A stretch of DNA of 64,000 nucleotides from Bythopirellula polymerisocia (GCF_007860015.1 NZ_SJPS01000004.1:740892-804891); one strand, 5' to 3'; positions 16,862 to 26,964 are shown, numbered from the stretch's first letter. The notes: generated from the letters alone by a model not told the origin. Program-made: numbers and translations.

Positions 16862-18097
16862 CTAGCCTCTACTCAGCACTTCTTCGCCGTCCATGAGGTC
16901 GACTCCCAGTTTTGAAGCCGCCCAGAGCAGTTCGGCCCGATCTTCTGGTTCGACGACTGCCACGTCGGCCAGCGAGCCGTCGCGGTATTCAGCGGGGAGA
17001 AACTCCTCCAATTTGAGCGAAATGTCAGAGTCTGCTTCCAGTTTGCGGAAATCTCGCAGCAAATCGCCCATGATCGTTTCTTCGTCGACCCATTCCTGGG
17101 GCACATCCAGCGGAGCGCGGCATTCAATGCCCACCGTCCAGGCTCCGGGGGATTGAGTGGCGTAGCGTCTTCGTAGCACGTCGACCATTTTGTCACTGAT
17201 TCCCCCGGATCGAATGTGATTGACGACGCTGCCTCGACCAGTAATCTCCCAGGTGATCAGCAACTCGCTGCCGTGGTGTTTGGTGCGTAATTTGGCAATT
17301 CGATCCTCGATCTGCGACATGAGGGCGTCCTCGTCGGTGCCTGCCGTGATTTCCACGATTTCCGAAATCCAGCGAACTGCATCCGTGGCAACAAAGTTTG
17401 TCTTTACCTGTCCCGCGTCATCCACGAGCACCACCGTACAACCCCGGGGTCCCGCTTCGCTGGGGTCGCGGCCCTGCGGTGTCCCGCAGTAGTGGGCGAT
17501 CCCCGGGGACTGATCCACGGTTTGTCGATGATGCTGCCCCCCGAGTGCCATGTAGTCGACGCGATCTCCCTCAGCGCCAGGCGAGGCTGCCGTTCCATAC
17601 GCTATCCCGACGGTAAACAACCCCAAAGCATCACAATGAAATCCACTGTCGTCGGGGGCTACTCCCGGGGTACGGCTAACCCCCTGAATGCGGGCCACCG
17701 GCTTCCCGTCCCTCAGCAGCTCGTAACTCGCCACATGACCAACAGGAAAAATGTGAACGTTCTCGGGCAACTTCGCGCAGGCCGGCCAAGTGTCGGGGGC
17801 ATCCACCTCACCACAGGCCCAGTAGACAGGGATCCCATGGTCGGCGAGCCTCTGGAAATGATCGCGAAGAAATACTACGGCCCGGGGACCGGCCAGTTCT
17901 GAGTCGAGCAAATCGCCGGAAAGTAGTAGCGCGTCAGCTCCTTCAGCTAATACGGTCTCAAATACTTGGCTGGCAGCCAGAAAAGGGGCTTCGAGGAACA
18001 GATCTCGTCTTTCTGGAGGAACCTCCGAGACCCCTCCCAGGGGACTTTCCAGGTGAAAATCACTGGCGTGAACGAAGCGAAGCGGTGGATGCGACAT
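16862..18097 (-). CDS. YhaO/SbcD-like metallophosphoesterase (DNA exonuclease type)
   Basis: 411 residues from the ATG at 18097, chosen because AAGGAGG lies five bases before it; an in-frame ATG at 18121 has weaker support. Calcineurin-type metal motifs are visible: FVHASDFHLES (motif I, D and H), LLLSGDLLDSE (motif II, GD) and YWACGEVDAPDTWP, where the usual GNHD is replaced by GEVD. The later part (DYMALGGQHHRQ, PGIAHYCGTPQGRDPSEAGPRGC) matches the capping region of YhaO/Mre11-like nucleases. The change at the GNHD position could affect activity. Located immediately upstream of the YhaN-like ATPase, it probably forms an SbcCD/Rad50-Mre11-like complex. Confidence 0.8.
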   Translation of the reverse strand: MSHPPLRFVHASDFHLESPLGGVSEVPPERRDLFLEAPFLAASQVFETVLAEGADALLLSGDLLDSELAGPRAVVFLRDHFQRLADHGIPVYWACGEVDAPDTWPACAKLPENVHIFPVGHVASYELLRDGKPVARIQGVSRTPGVAPDDSGFHCDALGLFTVGIAYGTAASPGAEGDRVDYMALGGQHHRQTVDQSPGIAHYCGTPQGRDPSEAGPRGCTVVLVDDAGQVKTNFVATDAVRWISEIVEITAGTDEDALMSQIEDRIAKLRTKHHGSELLITWEITGRGSVVNHIRSGGISDKMVDVLRRRYATQSPGAWTVGIECRAPLDVPQEWVDEETIMGDLLRDFRKLEADSDISLKLEEFLPAEYRDGSLADVAVVEPEDRAELLWAASKLGVDLMDGEEVLSRG

Positions 18098-18422
18098 CGG
18101 AGCCTCCTTGCCGACCGACATGGTGACGGCGCCTACATTGGGCCGTGCAGATCTATGATTACTAAAATCCGACGCAGAGTTTACCCCGAATCTCGAATTT
18201 CTCCAACTTCAGATCGTCAGATGCTTGAAGGAGTTATGTGTCCAGATTTGGGTACGAACTTGACAAGACCGGCTGTCTTGAGTCAGAATCCGCGCCTACA
18301 ATAATTGCTTGGTAGTAAACACTTTAAGTCGATTTCTGCTCAGCAATCTGTGAAGAAGCCAGTGAGCGGCCTACGTAGGGCTGTTTGTATATTGATTTAG
18401 TTACGCAGAGATAGGTGAGCGA
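18098..18422. other. Intergenic region between divergent genes
   Basis: About 325 bases between the YhaO-like gene (minus) and the acidic protein gene (plus), which must hold both promoters. A TTGACA occurs near 18261 but has no well-spaced -10. I see no gene or repeat here. Confidence 0.4.
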
Positions 18423-18710
18423 ATGGGGTGCGGAGTGCTAGCTATGCCAGATTTGGCGAGGCCAATTATCGACGAGTCGTGGGATCTGACAGGTAGGACG
18501 GCCGATATCGTCGCTGAGATGGATGATCCGTTTGACGATTTCGACGACGACGATTTCGACGACGATTTCGATGACGATTTCGAAGAAGATTGGGAAGACG
18601 ACCTGACTGAGGACAATGAATTCCCAGACACTTTCGGCGATGATGATGATGATGATAAAGACGACGATGACTCGCCGTTTAGTGACGATCCCGACTTTGA
18701 CGACGACTGA
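18423..18710 (+). CDS. Asp-rich acidic protein
   Basis: 95 residues, AGGTGA just before the ATG; an in-frame ATG at 18444 is possible. The C-terminal two thirds is almost entirely Asp/Glu broken by Phe and Trp (for example FDDFDDDDFDDDFDDDF), giving an extreme negative charge and a regular spacing of aromatic residues. No signal peptide or membrane segment is visible. Similar short acidic proteins are widespread in planctomycetes but unnamed. Possible roles such as cation buffering, nucleic-acid mimicry or a chaperone-like tail are speculation. The region is low-complexity on the DNA level (GAC/GAT/TTC codons) and probably expands and contracts readily. Confidence 0.7.
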   Translation: MGCGVLAMPDLARPIIDESWDLTGRTADIVAEMDDPFDDFDDDDFDDDFDDDFEEDWEDDLTEDNEFPDTFGDDDDDDKDDDDSPFSDDPDFDDD

Positions 18711-18730
18711 TGTAGATGAATGTCTAATTT

Positions 18731-18767
18731 CCAATGACCAATGACCAGCAATACGATTGGTCATTGG
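18731..18767 (+). terminator. 12-bp inverted repeat with T-rich tail
   Basis: CCAATGACCAAT and ATTGGTCATTGG pair perfectly around a 13-base loop and are followed by ttatttgttttt. It lies 20 bases after the acidic protein stop and can act as its terminator. The arm is itself a repeat of CCAATGA, close to the CCAATCA heptamer array at 48911. Confidence 0.6.
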
Positions 18768-18824
18768 TTATTTGTTTTTGGCCGTTGATGCACCCGCCGA
18801 GATAAGAATCTGCTAACGGAAGCC

Positions 18825-21800
18825 ATGTTTCCTACAATTGATAAGAGCGAAAGTTTTCCCGCGCGTGAATTGGCCATTGGCGAGTTTTGGCGTGAGAATG
18901 ACATCTATCACAAGTCGCTCGCTTCGCGTGAGGGTGCGCCGCCTTTTGTTTTCTACGAAGGCCCACCTACGGCCAACGGGATGCCTCACCCGGGGCATTG
19001 TCTGACTCGCGCGATAAAAGATCTCTTTCCACGCTACAAGACGATGCGTGGCTACCGCTGCGAACGCAAAGCGGGTTGGGACACACACGGACTGCCCGTG
19101 GAGGTAGAAGTCTGTAAGGAGATGGGCATCCACTCCAAGGAAGAGATCGAAGCCTTCGGCATTGAACCCTTTATCCAGAAATGCCAACAAAGCGTATGGC
19201 GTTACATGCAAGAGTGGCGAAGACTGACCGAGCGGTTAGGCTTTTGGGTCGATCTCGACCAGGCGTATGTCACCTATCATCAGAGCTACGTCGAAAGCGT
19301 CTGGTGGAGCCTTAAGACGCTCTTCGATCGGGGCCTGTTATACCGTGGCCACAAAATCGTCTGGTGGTGGGCCCAAGGTGGCACGGCTCTTTCCAGCGGC
19401 GAAGTCGGCCAAGGATACCGGCAGGTGGCTGACCCCAGTGTGTATGTTAAGTTTCCGCTACTGGATGATGAGAACAACGAAACGGATACTTCGCTGCTTG
19501 TATGGACGACGACACCTTGGACCTTACCGAGTAATCAATACGTAGCGGTAGGCTCTGATGAGATCTATTTTAAAGTTACTGATCCGGATGACAATGGGCG
19601 CAAGTTGCTTGTTGCTGAGAACAAGATTAAGGATCTAGAAGTAAAAAGAAAGGTAGAACTCAAGGAACTAGAAGGACCAATTGAGGGATCAACACTTCAC
19701 GGATTAAGATACAGGCCTCCCTTTGAGCAATACCATTCTAAGTTCAATACTCAATTCAGTGAGTTATCGTATTTAGGCTATGAGGACGCTCCTTCCAGAG
19801 CAATCCGCGACTTTTTCACAAGTAATAGTCTTTTAAATAGTGTGGTCGAGGGAGAGCGGACCCATCAAGACAATTTTGAGATTGTAGAAGAGAGGGTCAA
19901 GAAAAAAGTTTCTGAGAATCGAATTCGATTCCACGGGTGGTTCATTGTTCCGGCAAACTTCGTAACGACGGATAGTGGGACTGGTCTAGTGCATATAGCA
20001 CCAGCCTACGGTGAAGATGATTATTCTATTCTAGAGCGCGAATTGAGTTTTGTTGCGCCGCATCAACGAGGCCCCACACTTATCAACGCAGTTGCCCCTA
20101 ATGGCACTTTTACCGACGAAGGCCCCGAATACTGTCGAGGCCGTTGGGTCAAAGATTGCGACAAAGACATCATCCGCGATCTTAAGACACGCGGGTTGTT
20201 ATTCCACCAGGAACAATATCTCCACGATTATCCGTTCTGTTGGCGGGCCGAAGAAGATCCGCTTATCCAGTATCCACGTGAGAGTTGGTTCATTCGCACG
20301 ACCGAGTACAAGGACCAGATGCTCGCTAACAATGCGAAGATCAATTGGCTGCCGGAGCACATCAAAGAGGGCCGGTTTGGCAAGTTTCTGGAGTCGAACG
20401 TCGATTGGGCGTTGAGCCGGGAACGCTACTGGGGAACGCCGCTGCCGATTTGGGTTTGCGACAAAACCGGGCAGATGGAAGCAGTTGGCAGCTACGAAGA
20501 GCTCTTGGCCAAGCCTGGAGTCAATGGAACTGAAATCTGGGACGAAGCGAAGTCAAAGAACCCCGAATTGCCGGATGATCTTCGGATTCACAAGCCCTAT
20601 ATCGATGGGGTAACGTATGAATCGCCCTTTGCCAAGGGTGCGCGAATGCGTCGGGTCACCGAAGTAATCGACTGCTGGTATGACAGCGGCGCAATGCCCT
20701 TCGCCCAGTGGGGCTATCGTGGGCAGGAATCCGGCCTTGAGCGAGAGCGATTCGAATCGCAATTCCCCGCCGATTTCATTAGCGAAGCCCTCGACCAAAC
20801 CCGCGGCTGGTTCTATAGCCAATTGGCGATTAGCACACTGCTTTTTGGGGGACTGGGAGCTGGGGACTCGAGACTGGGGGATAAAAAGAGCCCTAGCCCC
20901 CAACCCCCTTATCCGCATCCCTTCAAAAATTGCATCGTCCTCGGCCTCATGCTTGGCGAAGATGGTCAGAAAATGTCAAAGAGCAAGCGGAACTACCGCG
21001 AGCCGAATGAGATTTTCGACAAGTACGGGGCCGACGCGCTCAGATGGTATCTGTTCGCCAACCAGCCCCCCTGGACTTCAATCCGCTACAGCGAAGAGGC
21101 GATTAAGGACAGTATCCCGGAGTTTCTGCTCCGATTGTGGAATGTGTACAGCTTCTTCACAATCTACGGGAACATCGATGAGTTCGATCCGGCGGGTGAA
21201 TTGGAAGCCACCCAAGCGGACTGGTCGCTTCAGCGACCAGTTCAGTTAGACACTCGGACTCTGTCGGGGGCAGATTCCTACCGTCCACTCTGCGAACGGA
21301 GCGAGCTAGATCGCTGGATCCTTGGTGAACTCAATGCGACGTGTGCCACAGTCGTCGAACGCATGGATGCCTACGATAATTTCGGAGCCTGCCAGGCAAT
21401 CACGGCGTTTATCGACGGACTATCCAATTGGTATGTCCGCCGCAGTCGTGACCGCTTCTGGGCGAAAGAGAAGCGATCGACCGACAAGCTTGATGCTTAC
21501 TGGACGCTGTATGAATGTTTGCTCACGACGACGAAACTGATTGCCCCGTTTGTGCCGTTTTTGGCCGAGCGACTGTGGCAGGACTTGGCCGTAGCAGCTT
21601 TTCAAGGGACGAAGGGTGAGAAAGGCATCGTCGAGAGTGTGCATCTTTGTGATTACCCTACCGGCGATGCTTCTGCAACGGATCAGTCACTTTCAGAGCA
21701 GATGAATCTGGTCCGCTTGATATCGTCACTAGGCAGACAAGCCCGCAGTGCAGCGGAACTTAAGGTTCGTCAGCCGCTGGCTAAGGTGGAAGTCATCTTG

Positions 21801-22439
21801 GCGGACACGACCCACCAGTCATGGCTGGAAGACCACGCGGCAGCGATTTCCGAGGAACTCAATGTCAAAGCGGTAGAATTCAGCAACGAGCCTGAAAAGT
21901 ATGTCGATCACGAGGTCGTGCCGAATTTCAAGCTTCTTGGTCCCAAACTTGGGAAACTCATGCCGAAGGTTAAGGGAGTTCTCGCCAAGCAGAGCGGAAG
22001 CGAATTGCTTGCAAATATTCAGGACAATGGGCAAATCAATCTGGAGATCGATGGACAACAAATCTCACTCACTGCGGAAGAGGTCGAGTTTCGTATCCAA
22101 GCTAAACCAGGTTGGACCTCTGCCAATGACAGAGGAGTGGTCGTGGTATTGGCGACGGAAGTCACACCTGAGTTGTTGGCGGAAGGGTGGGTCAAAGATT
22201 TCATACGCGGTGTGCAGGAACAGCGTAAGGAACTTGGTTGTGAGTTTACTGATAGAATTCAGATTGGCTTGGTAACAAAATCCCCCGAGCTTCTTTCTGC
22301 GATCGAGCAGTATCTTGAGCGCATCAAGCAAGAGACGCTCGCGGTCGAGATCGTCTTTGAGCAATTAAAAGGTGCGAAACCTTTTGGTTTTAAGATTGGA
22401 GATGCCGAAGTGGAACTCTACCTACGAGTGTCATCGTGA
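18825..22439 (+). CDS. ileS: Isoleucyl-tRNA synthetase
   Basis: Class I synthetase that charges tRNA-Ile. The HIGH-type motif is HPGH in [19 protein letters not shown] (about residue 54) and the second signature is KMSKSKRN (about residue 716). The CP1 editing domain is marked by [13 protein letters not shown] and [18 protein letters not shown]. At 1204 residues it is longer than usual. About 21 residues before KMSKS ([15 protein letters not shown] onward, residues ~674-695) come from a palindromic repeat inserted in frame. A second, ~75-residue insertion in the editing domain between YRPPFEQY and GWFIVPANF is AT-richer than the rest of the gene. The catalytic motifs are intact, so it is probably functional. 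Its stop overlaps the purN start by four bases (GTGA). Confidence 0.95.
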   Translation: MFPTIDKSESFPARELAIGEFWRENDIYHKSLASREGAPPFVFYEGPPTANGMPHPGHCLTRAIKDLFPRYKTMRGYRCERKAGWDTHGLPVEVEVCKEMGIHSKEEIEAFGIEPFIQKCQQSVWRYMQEWRRLTERLGFWVDLDQAYVTYHQSYVESVWWSLKTLFDRGLLYRGHKIVWWWAQGGTALSSGEVGQGYRQVADPSVYVKFPLLDDENNETDTSLLVWTTTPWTLPSNQYVAVGSDEIYFKVTDPDDNGRKLLVAENKIKDLEVKRKVELKELEGPIEGSTLHGLRYRPPFEQYHSKFNTQFSELSYLGYEDAPSRAIRDFFTSNSLLNSVVEGERTHQDNFEIVEERVKKKVSENRIRFHGWFIVPANFVTTDSGTGLVHIAPAYGEDDYSILERELSFVAPHQRGPTLINAVAPNGTFTDEGPEYCRGRWVKDCDKDIIRDLKTRGLLFHQEQYLHDYPFCWRAEEDPLIQYPRESWFIRTTEYKDQMLANNAKINWLPEHIKEGRFGKFLESNVDWALSRERYWGTPLPIWVCDKTGQMEAVGSYEELLAKPGVNGTEIWDEAKSKNPELPDDLRIHKPYIDGVTYESPFAKGARMRRVTEVIDCWYDSGAMPFAQWGYRGQESGLERERFESQFPADFISEALDQTRGWFYSQLAISTLLFGGLGAGDSRLGDKKSPSPQPPYPHPFKNCIVLGLMLGEDGQKMSKSKRNYREPNEIFDKYGADALRWYLFANQPPWTSIRYSEEAIKDSIPEFLLRLWNVYSFFTIYGNIDEFDPAGELEATQADWSLQRPVQLDTRTLSGADSYRPLCERSELDRWILGELNATCATVVERMDAYDNFGACQAITAFIDGLSNWYVRRSRDRFWAKEKRSTDKLDAYWTLYECLLTTTKLIAPFVPFLAERLWQDLAVAAFQGTKGEKGIVESVHLCDYPTGDASATDQSLSEQMNLVRLISSLGRQARSAAELKVRQPLAKVEVILADTTHQSWLEDHAAAISEELNVKAVEFSNEPEKYVDHEVVPNFKLLGPKLGKLMPKVKGVLAKQSGSELLANIQDNGQINLEIDGQQISLTAEEVEFRIQAKPGWTSANDRGVVVVLATEVTPELLAEGWVKDFIRGVQEQRKELGCEFTDRIQIGLVTKSPELLSAIEQYLERIKQETLAVEIVFEQLKGAKPFGFKIGDAEVELYLRVSS
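20846..20909 (+). repeat. G/C-run palindromic repeat inside ileS
   Basis: A left arm of G-runs (GGGGGACTGGGAGCTGGGG) and a right arm of C-runs (CCCTAGCCCCCAACCCCC) form an imperfect inverted repeat around CGAGACTGGGGGATAAAAAG. It lies entirely inside the ileS frame, where related synthetases go straight from the ISTLLF-type strand to FKN-I-V-GL. A similar motif (gggggctaggatctgggggctggggga) occurs in the non-coding repeat region at about 48810, so this is a dispersed intergenic-type element that has landed in an essential gene without breaking it. Confidence 0.7.
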
Positions 22440-23074
22440 GTCGGCAGACATTGAAACCGATTAGACTCGCCGTTCTCATCTCTGGCGGCGGCCGCACACT
22501 CGAGAACATTCTTCATTTGGCAGCCGAAGGAACTCTCCCTGTAGATGTGCGCCTGGTGATATCAAGCAACCGAAGGGCAGGGGGGCTGCAATATGCTCAC
22601 GAGGCTAGGATCCCATCGGCTGTTTTCGAGCGAAAACAATTTGCATCGGACGAGGCCTTCGGTACGGCGGTCTTCAATTCCTGTCGTGAAGCCGAGGTGG
22701 ATTATGTCGCCATGGCTGGCTTTTTGAAACTTGCCCCTGTGCCGGAAGATTTTGCGGGACGTGTGTTGAACATCCATCCTTCATTGATCCCGTCTTTTTG
22801 CGGCCATGGCATGTATGGCCATCATGTCCATGAGGCGGTGCTTGACTATGGGGCCAAGGTAACCGGATGCACGGTTCATTTTGTCGACAACGAGTACGAC
22901 CGCGGCCCGATCATTTGGCAACAACCTGTGCCGGTGTTTGACGACGATACCGCCGATACCCTGGCCGCCCGGGTGTTCGAAGCAGAAAAGGAATCCTACC
23001 CCCATGTGCTGAAACTGCTTGCGGCAGGAAAGATCCATGTGGACGGTCGTCGGGTTACCATTGTTGGACGGTAG
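22436..23074 (+). CDS. purN: Phosphoribosylglycinamide formyltransferase
   Basis: 212 residues, GTG start overlapping the ileS stop by four bases, so probably translationally coupled. It transfers a formyl group from 10-formyl-THF to GAR in purine synthesis. Motifs are [16 protein letters not shown] (phosphate loop; family usually SGNGSN), MAGFLKLAP, the catalytic [10 protein letters not shown] with Asn and His, and [15 protein letters not shown] with the catalytic Asp. The segment [14 protein letters not shown] matches the usual G-G-YG-VH-AV pattern. No other purine gene is adjacent. Confidence 0.92.
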   Translation: MSRQTLKPIRLAVLISGGGRTLENILHLAAEGTLPVDVRLVISSNRRAGGLQYAHEARIPSAVFERKQFASDEAFGTAVFNSCREAEVDYVAMAGFLKLAPVPEDFAGRVLNIHPSLIPSFCGHGMYGHHVHEAVLDYGAKVTGCTVHFVDNEYDRGPIIWQQPVPVFDDDTADTLAARVFEAEKESYPHVLKLLAAGKIHVDGRRVTIVGR

Positions 23075-23084
23075 AGAGGTAACC

Positions 23085-23771
23085 ATGACGGACTTGAATC
23101 AACTCGATGCCGAACAAATCAAAGAGCAGATTTGCGAGATTGGCCGCCGACTCTGGCAACGTCAACTCGTCGCCGGGATCGATGGGAATATAACAGTCCG
23201 TTTGACTGAGAACGAAATCCTTTGTACACCCACGATGCACTCGAAAGGATTCTTGGAACCGACAGATATTTGTCTCGTGAATCTCGCTGGAGAACAGTTG
23301 TCAGGTGCCAAACGTCGATCTAGCGAGATTCTCCTACACTTAGAGATTCTCAAGGCACGTTCCGATGTATTGAGTGTCGTACACAGCCATCCACCTCATG
23401 CAACGGCGTTTGCGATCAGCGGCCGACCCGTGCCGCTCGGACTGTTGGCCGAGGCGGAGTTTTTCTTGGGAGATGTCCCGGTGGCCCCCTACGAAATGCC
23501 GGGAACGGCTACGTTCGCCCGTACGGTCCTACCATTTGTCCATCGCTCAAACGCCTGCATCTTAGCCAACCATGGGGCGGTCACCTATGGTGCGAGTCTC
23601 ATTGATGCCTACAATCTGATGGAAGTACTGGATTCCTATTGTCGCATCGTATTGCTCGCTGACAGTTTGGGCTCTCCGCAGACGTTGTCAGACGACCAAC
23701 GGGCCGCACTCGCCCAACTGAGGGTGCAAAGCGGTGTGGCACCATTGCAACCTACTCCAACCATTGAATAG
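23085..23771 (+). CDS. Class II aldolase/adducin family protein
   Basis: 228 residues from the ATG at 23085 (GAGAGG before it). The family comprises zinc-dependent aldolases such as fuculose- and rhamnulose-1-phosphate aldolase and related decarboxylases. The substrate loop GNITVRL, TPTMHSKGF, the zinc ligands HSHPPHATAF and the third ligand region ANHGAVTYG are all present, with a catalytic acidic residue in LAEAEFFLGDVPV. The exact substrate cannot be read from the sequence. It is eleven bases after purN and three bases before the LmbE-type deacetylase, so the four genes from ileS onward look like one transcription unit. Confidence 0.88.
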   Translation: MTDLNQLDAEQIKEQICEIGRRLWQRQLVAGIDGNITVRLTENEILCTPTMHSKGFLEPTDICLVNLAGEQLSGAKRRSSEILLHLEILKARSDVLSVVHSHPPHATAFAISGRPVPLGLLAEAEFFLGDVPVAPYEMPGTATFARTVLPFVHRSNACILANHGAVTYGASLIDAYNLMEVLDSYCRIVLLADSLGSPQTLSDDQRAALAQLRVQSGVAPLQPTPTIE

Positions 23772-23774
23772 TTC

Positions 23775-24512
23775 ATGGCTACGAATGACTACCCACAACT
23801 CGACGTGATCGCCGTGGGTGCCCATCCCGATGATGTGGAAATCGGCTGCGGCGGCACGCTGGCTCAGCTCGTGCGGCAGGGCTATCAGGTGGGAATCATC
23901 GATCTCACCGATGGCGAGCCGACTCCTGCGTCTTCAGGACCCGAAGAACGACTAGCTGAGTCACTTGCCGCTGCTGAAGCCCTGGGTATCCAGCATCGTG
24001 TGACTCTTGATCTGCCGAATCGCAAGTTATTCGATAGTTACGAGGCACGGGTCAAGTTAGCGACTGAATTTCGCAAGTTCCGTCCGCGGCTCGTGCTGGG
24101 ATTAGGGGAAAAAACGCCTCTGGCCTCCCCCGACCACTGGCAAGCGATGCAAATCACCGATGCGGCCGTGTTCTACTCACGTCTCACGAAGTGGGACATT
24201 GATTTTACCAATCTGCCGCCGCACACGATCGCTGCTCAAATGTACTACACGCTTGAGTCGCACCGAGCCGCTCCACTCGAAGGGGCAGGGCACATGGTCG
24301 TCGATATTGGGGAAACACTTGCCGCAAAACTGGCAGCCGTGCGATGTTATAAGTCGCAATTCCCACCAGAAAAGCAATACATTTTTCCACGAATCGAGGC
24401 GATCGCAAGTCAGCTAGGACATGCTGCTGGTTACCTTGCAGGTGAATTGCTAGTGAGCCCGCGGACCTTGGGAACTCGCGACCTGATGGGAACGCTGTTT
24501 GACAATGTTTAA
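23775..24512 (+). CDS. bshB1: PIG-L/LmbE-family deacetylase, BshB1-like
   Basis: 245 residues. [19 protein letters not shown] carries the AHPDD zinc-binding signature of N-acetylglucosamine deacetylases, with the third ligand probably the His of SPDHWQA. The layout (LTDGEPTP, then [28 protein letters not shown]) resembles BshB1, which deacetylates GlcNAc-malate in bacillithiol synthesis. A BshC-like gene lies at 34784, which would fit, but bshA is not in the window, so the pathway is inference. It starts three bases after the class II aldolase stop. The symbol is tentative. Confidence 0.75.
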   Translation: MATNDYPQLDVIAVGAHPDDVEIGCGGTLAQLVRQGYQVGIIDLTDGEPTPASSGPEERLAESLAAAEALGIQHRVTLDLPNRKLFDSYEARVKLATEFRKFRPRLVLGLGEKTPLASPDHWQAMQITDAAVFYSRLTKWDIDFTNLPPHTIAAQMYYTLESHRAAPLEGAGHMVVDIGETLAAKLAAVRCYKSQFPPEKQYIFPRIEAIASQLGHAAGYLAGELLVSPRTLGTRDLMGTLFDNV

Positions 24513-24531
24513 CTTCGGATTGCTTGACTGT

Positions 24532-24930
24532 TCAATTCTTAGCCAGCGAGTCGCGAATCTCACGCAGCAGGAGGATTTCTTCAGGTGGAGCAGATGGAGC
24601 GGCCTCTTCCTTCTTCTTGAGCGTGTTCATGCCTTTGATTACCAAGAACAACACGAAGGCCACTATCAGAAAGTTGAGAAGTGCTTGCAGTACAGCACCA
24701 TAGCCAATGCTCGGGGCCGCCACACCTTCCGCAAGTTCGGGAACAGGTAGCTTATAAACCTTATCTTTGAAATCGACTCCTCCCTGCATATAGCCGACAA
24801 TTGGAGTGATGACTTTTCCCACGAGTTCAGTCACTATGGCACCAAAAGCACTACCGATTACGATTCCGACCGCCATGTCTACTACGTTTCCTCGCATGGC
24901 GAATTCTTTGAATTCTTTGAGCATTCCCAC
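24532..24930 (-). CDS. mscL: Large-conductance mechanosensitive channel
   Basis: 132 residues with a GTG start at 24930 (AAGGGA upstream); an ATG at 24924 is the alternative. The sequence [20 protein letters not shown] is the family signature and the first transmembrane helix continues through IGSAFGAIV. The second helix is [19 protein letters not shown], followed by the basic cluster KKKEE and the C-terminal helix [10 protein letters not shown]. It opens under membrane tension to release solutes in hypo-osmotic shock. It lies convergent with the deacetylase gene, only 19 bases away. Confidence 0.96.
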   Translation of the reverse strand: MGMLKEFKEFAMRGNVVDMAVGIVIGSAFGAIVTELVGKVITPIVGYMQGGVDFKDKVYKLPVPELAEGVAAPSIGYGAVLQALLNFLIVAFVLFLVIKGMNTLKKKEEAAPSAPPEEILLLREIRDSLAKN

Positions 24931-25006
24931 GAGTCTTTCCCTTATGGTGAGTGAGCAGTTTTCACTAGAGCTAGTTGAGCATCATCAGAAAATCTGATGG
25001 CGTGTT

Positions 25007-26083
25007 CTATCGCGATTCGTTAGATTGCCGCAATAGCAGCAAGAGCGATTCTAGGTCGGGGGGAATTTCGCAACGAAACTCCAGTCTATCCCCGGAAGCC
25101 GGGTGGGTTATCCTGAGCACTTGAGCGTGGAGAGCCTGGCGATTAAGCAATACCTCCTCTGGAGAGAGGCCAACTGCCAATTCTTTTGAGCGAGTAATAT
25201 TTCGTAGCTCCCCAAGCGTGAGCTGCGTCCGCCCGCCATAGAGCTTATCACACAGTACGGGGCACCGGAGCGAGTTGAGATGCAACCGAATTTGGTGAGT
25301 GCGACCGGTCTTAGGAAAAGCACGGATAAGCGCTAAGCCGCGAAATCGTTCTTCGACCTCGTAGAAAGTTTGGGCAGCTCGACTTGTGGGATGGTCTGGC
25401 AGCAGTGCCTTTTTCTCTCGCTGCGAGGGATGGTTCGCCACAGCTAAGTCGATGAGGTCCCGATCGCGGTCGGGGCTTCCCTGCACAATCGCCAAGTATT
25501 CTTTTTCGACCGTGCGGTTCTGAAACTGTTCGGAGAGGTTCTGATGGGCCAAGTCGTTCTTGGCGATGACCATGACCCCACTTGTATCACGGTCGAGGCG
25601 ATGGACGATCCCGGGCCGCGTTGCGCCCCCTTGTTGGCTCAATTGCCCAAAGTGATAAATCAAGGCACTGGCCAGGGTCCCCGACCAATGACCTCGAGCA
25701 GGATGGACCACCATCCTGGGAGGCTTGTTGACTACCGCAATTTCATCGTCCTCATACAGGATGTCGAGCGGTATGGGTTCCGGTTCAGGGCCCGAGGCTG
25801 GTTGGGGAGAAAGGAAGAACTTAACATTCTCACCCGAGGAGATACGATACGCTGCCTTCTGTGCAACGCCATCGACCGAGGCCGCACCTTGGTCTATTGA
25901 ACGACGAATTCGGGCACGGCTCGTGCCAATAAACTGAGCAGTTAGAAAAACATCGAGCCGCTGGTCGGCGGACTCATCTGGCACAAGGAATTGAACTGGC
26001 TGGTTCTCAGATACAGAAGTGAATTCGTCCGGTACCAGGTCCTGATCTTCATCGCCATCGCCTGGCTCGGATTGGGGGATCAT
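25007..26083 (-). CDS. RluD-like ribosomal pseudouridine synthase
   Basis: 358 residues. An N-terminal acidic extension (~35 residues) precedes an S4 RNA-binding domain (DQRLDVFLTAQFIGTSRARIRRSI). The RluA-family catalytic core follows, with GIVHRLDRDTSGVMVIAKN, which holds the catalytic Asp. Further family motifs are PKTGRTHQIRLHL and ALHAQVLRITHPASG. It isomerises uridines in 23S rRNA; RluD is the closest functional guess. Its start overlaps the stop of the upstream gene by four bases (ATGA), showing coupling with the membrane protein. Confidence 0.93.
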   Translation of the reverse strand: MIPQSEPGDGDEDQDLVPDEFTSVSENQPVQFLVPDESADQRLDVFLTAQFIGTSRARIRRSIDQGAASVDGVAQKAAYRISSGENVKFFLSPQPASGPEPEPIPLDILYEDDEIAVVNKPPRMVVHPARGHWSGTLASALIYHFGQLSQQGGATRPGIVHRLDRDTSGVMVIAKNDLAHQNLSEQFQNRTVEKEYLAIVQGSPDRDRDLIDLAVANHPSQREKKALLPDHPTSRAAQTFYEVEERFRGLALIRAFPKTGRTHQIRLHLNSLRCPVLCDKLYGGRTQLTLGELRNITRSKELAVGLSPEEVLLNRQALHAQVLRITHPASGDRLEFRCEIPPDLESLLLLLRQSNESR

Positions 26084-26964
26084 TGTCCTTCCGAGGTCTC
26101 TTCCGTCGATTTTGCATTTTCGCCAGCGGGTTGATCCTCCGCGGGAGCAACATCAGTGGCGTCAGTTGCATCCTCGGCGGGCGAGTCTTTGTAGCGATCC
26201 TCATCAGCCCCCGCTCCGTTAGCGCCAGTCAATATGTCCTCCAGCGATCTGGAGTCCTGGATATCCGTCGGCGACGATAGGGATTTGGGGACTTCGGCCT
26301 CGAAGCTTGGTCGGCTCCCAGAGTTTGTCGTCCCTGGAGTAGCTGCCTTGCGTTTTGGTAGCTCGGCAGTTGCCAACCAAGTGGAGGATTCTATAACTTC
26401 TTTTTCTTTGAGTTGGTCAGTCCGGTTTGTAGCCAGAGTGCTTAAGTCGCCTTTCACGTCTACATACTTCTCTTGAGCTTCCTCGAGTTTGTCTTGCAAC
26501 TCATAGACTTGTGCCAAGCCGTAACGGGCACGGTCCCTAATCTGAGATACGCTCGCGCCGGTAATCAAACCTTCGTAGATACCTTGAATTTGTTTCAATC
26601 GGCTCGTTGAAGCAGCGCGGTCAACCAGAAAGCTTTGCGAAGCGATGAGCAGCTGCCGGTCGCACCACATGAGATAGGCCCACTCGGGAACTGTAGTGCC
26701 AGTGTACTCCGAGTTGTCGGCAAGTCGTTTCATTTCAAGCAGTTCTGGATCGCTGCTATAGCTGGCCAAGATAAACTTGTCCCAGGCCTCTTGCTCGGTG
26801 ACAGACGAACTAGTGCCCCAGACGCCCCACAAGGCAATCAGCACGGCTACAATCGCCGCACCCACCAACAAGTGCGTATGATAGGGCTTTGCTTTGTCGA
26901 TTGTCGATCGCAGACTAACAGCGAGTTCATTGGTTTCCAAGTCGTGGCGTCGTTCTGATTTCAT
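26080..26964 (-). CDS. Membrane-anchored TPR-like protein
   Basis: 294 residues from the ATG at 26964, chosen because the protein from there (KSERRHDLETNEL) is a typical cytoplasmic N-terminus; a start at 27045 would add 27 residues. There is one membrane helix at about residues 28-50 (HLLVGAAIVAVLIALWGVW). Helical hairpins follow that look like degenerate TPRs (YEGLITGASVSQIRDRARYG, LAQVYELQDKLEEAQEKYVD). The last ~90 residues are acidic and disordered (Glu, Asp, Ala, Pro). The plan resembles YfgM-like membrane TPR proteins, but I cannot assign a function. Coupled to the RluD-like gene. Confidence 0.7.
   Translation of the reverse strand: MKSERRHDLETNELAVSLRSTIDKAKPYHTHLLVGAAIVAVLIALWGVWGTSSSVTEQEAWDKFILASYSSDPELLEMKRLADNSEYTGTTVPEWAYLMWCDRQLLIASQSFLVDRAASTSRLKQIQGIYEGLITGASVSQIRDRARYGLAQVYELQDKLEEAQEKYVDVKGDLSTLATNRTDQLKEKEVIESSTWLATAELPKRKAATPGTTNSGSRPSFEAEVPKSLSSPTDIQDSRSLEDILTGANGAGADEDRYKDSPAEDATDATDVAPAEDQPAGENAKSTEETSEGQ

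Noticed and set aside
18261..18305. TTGACA-type promoter before the acidic protein gene
   Set aside because: The nearest TACAAT is about 30 bases away, not a usable spacing.
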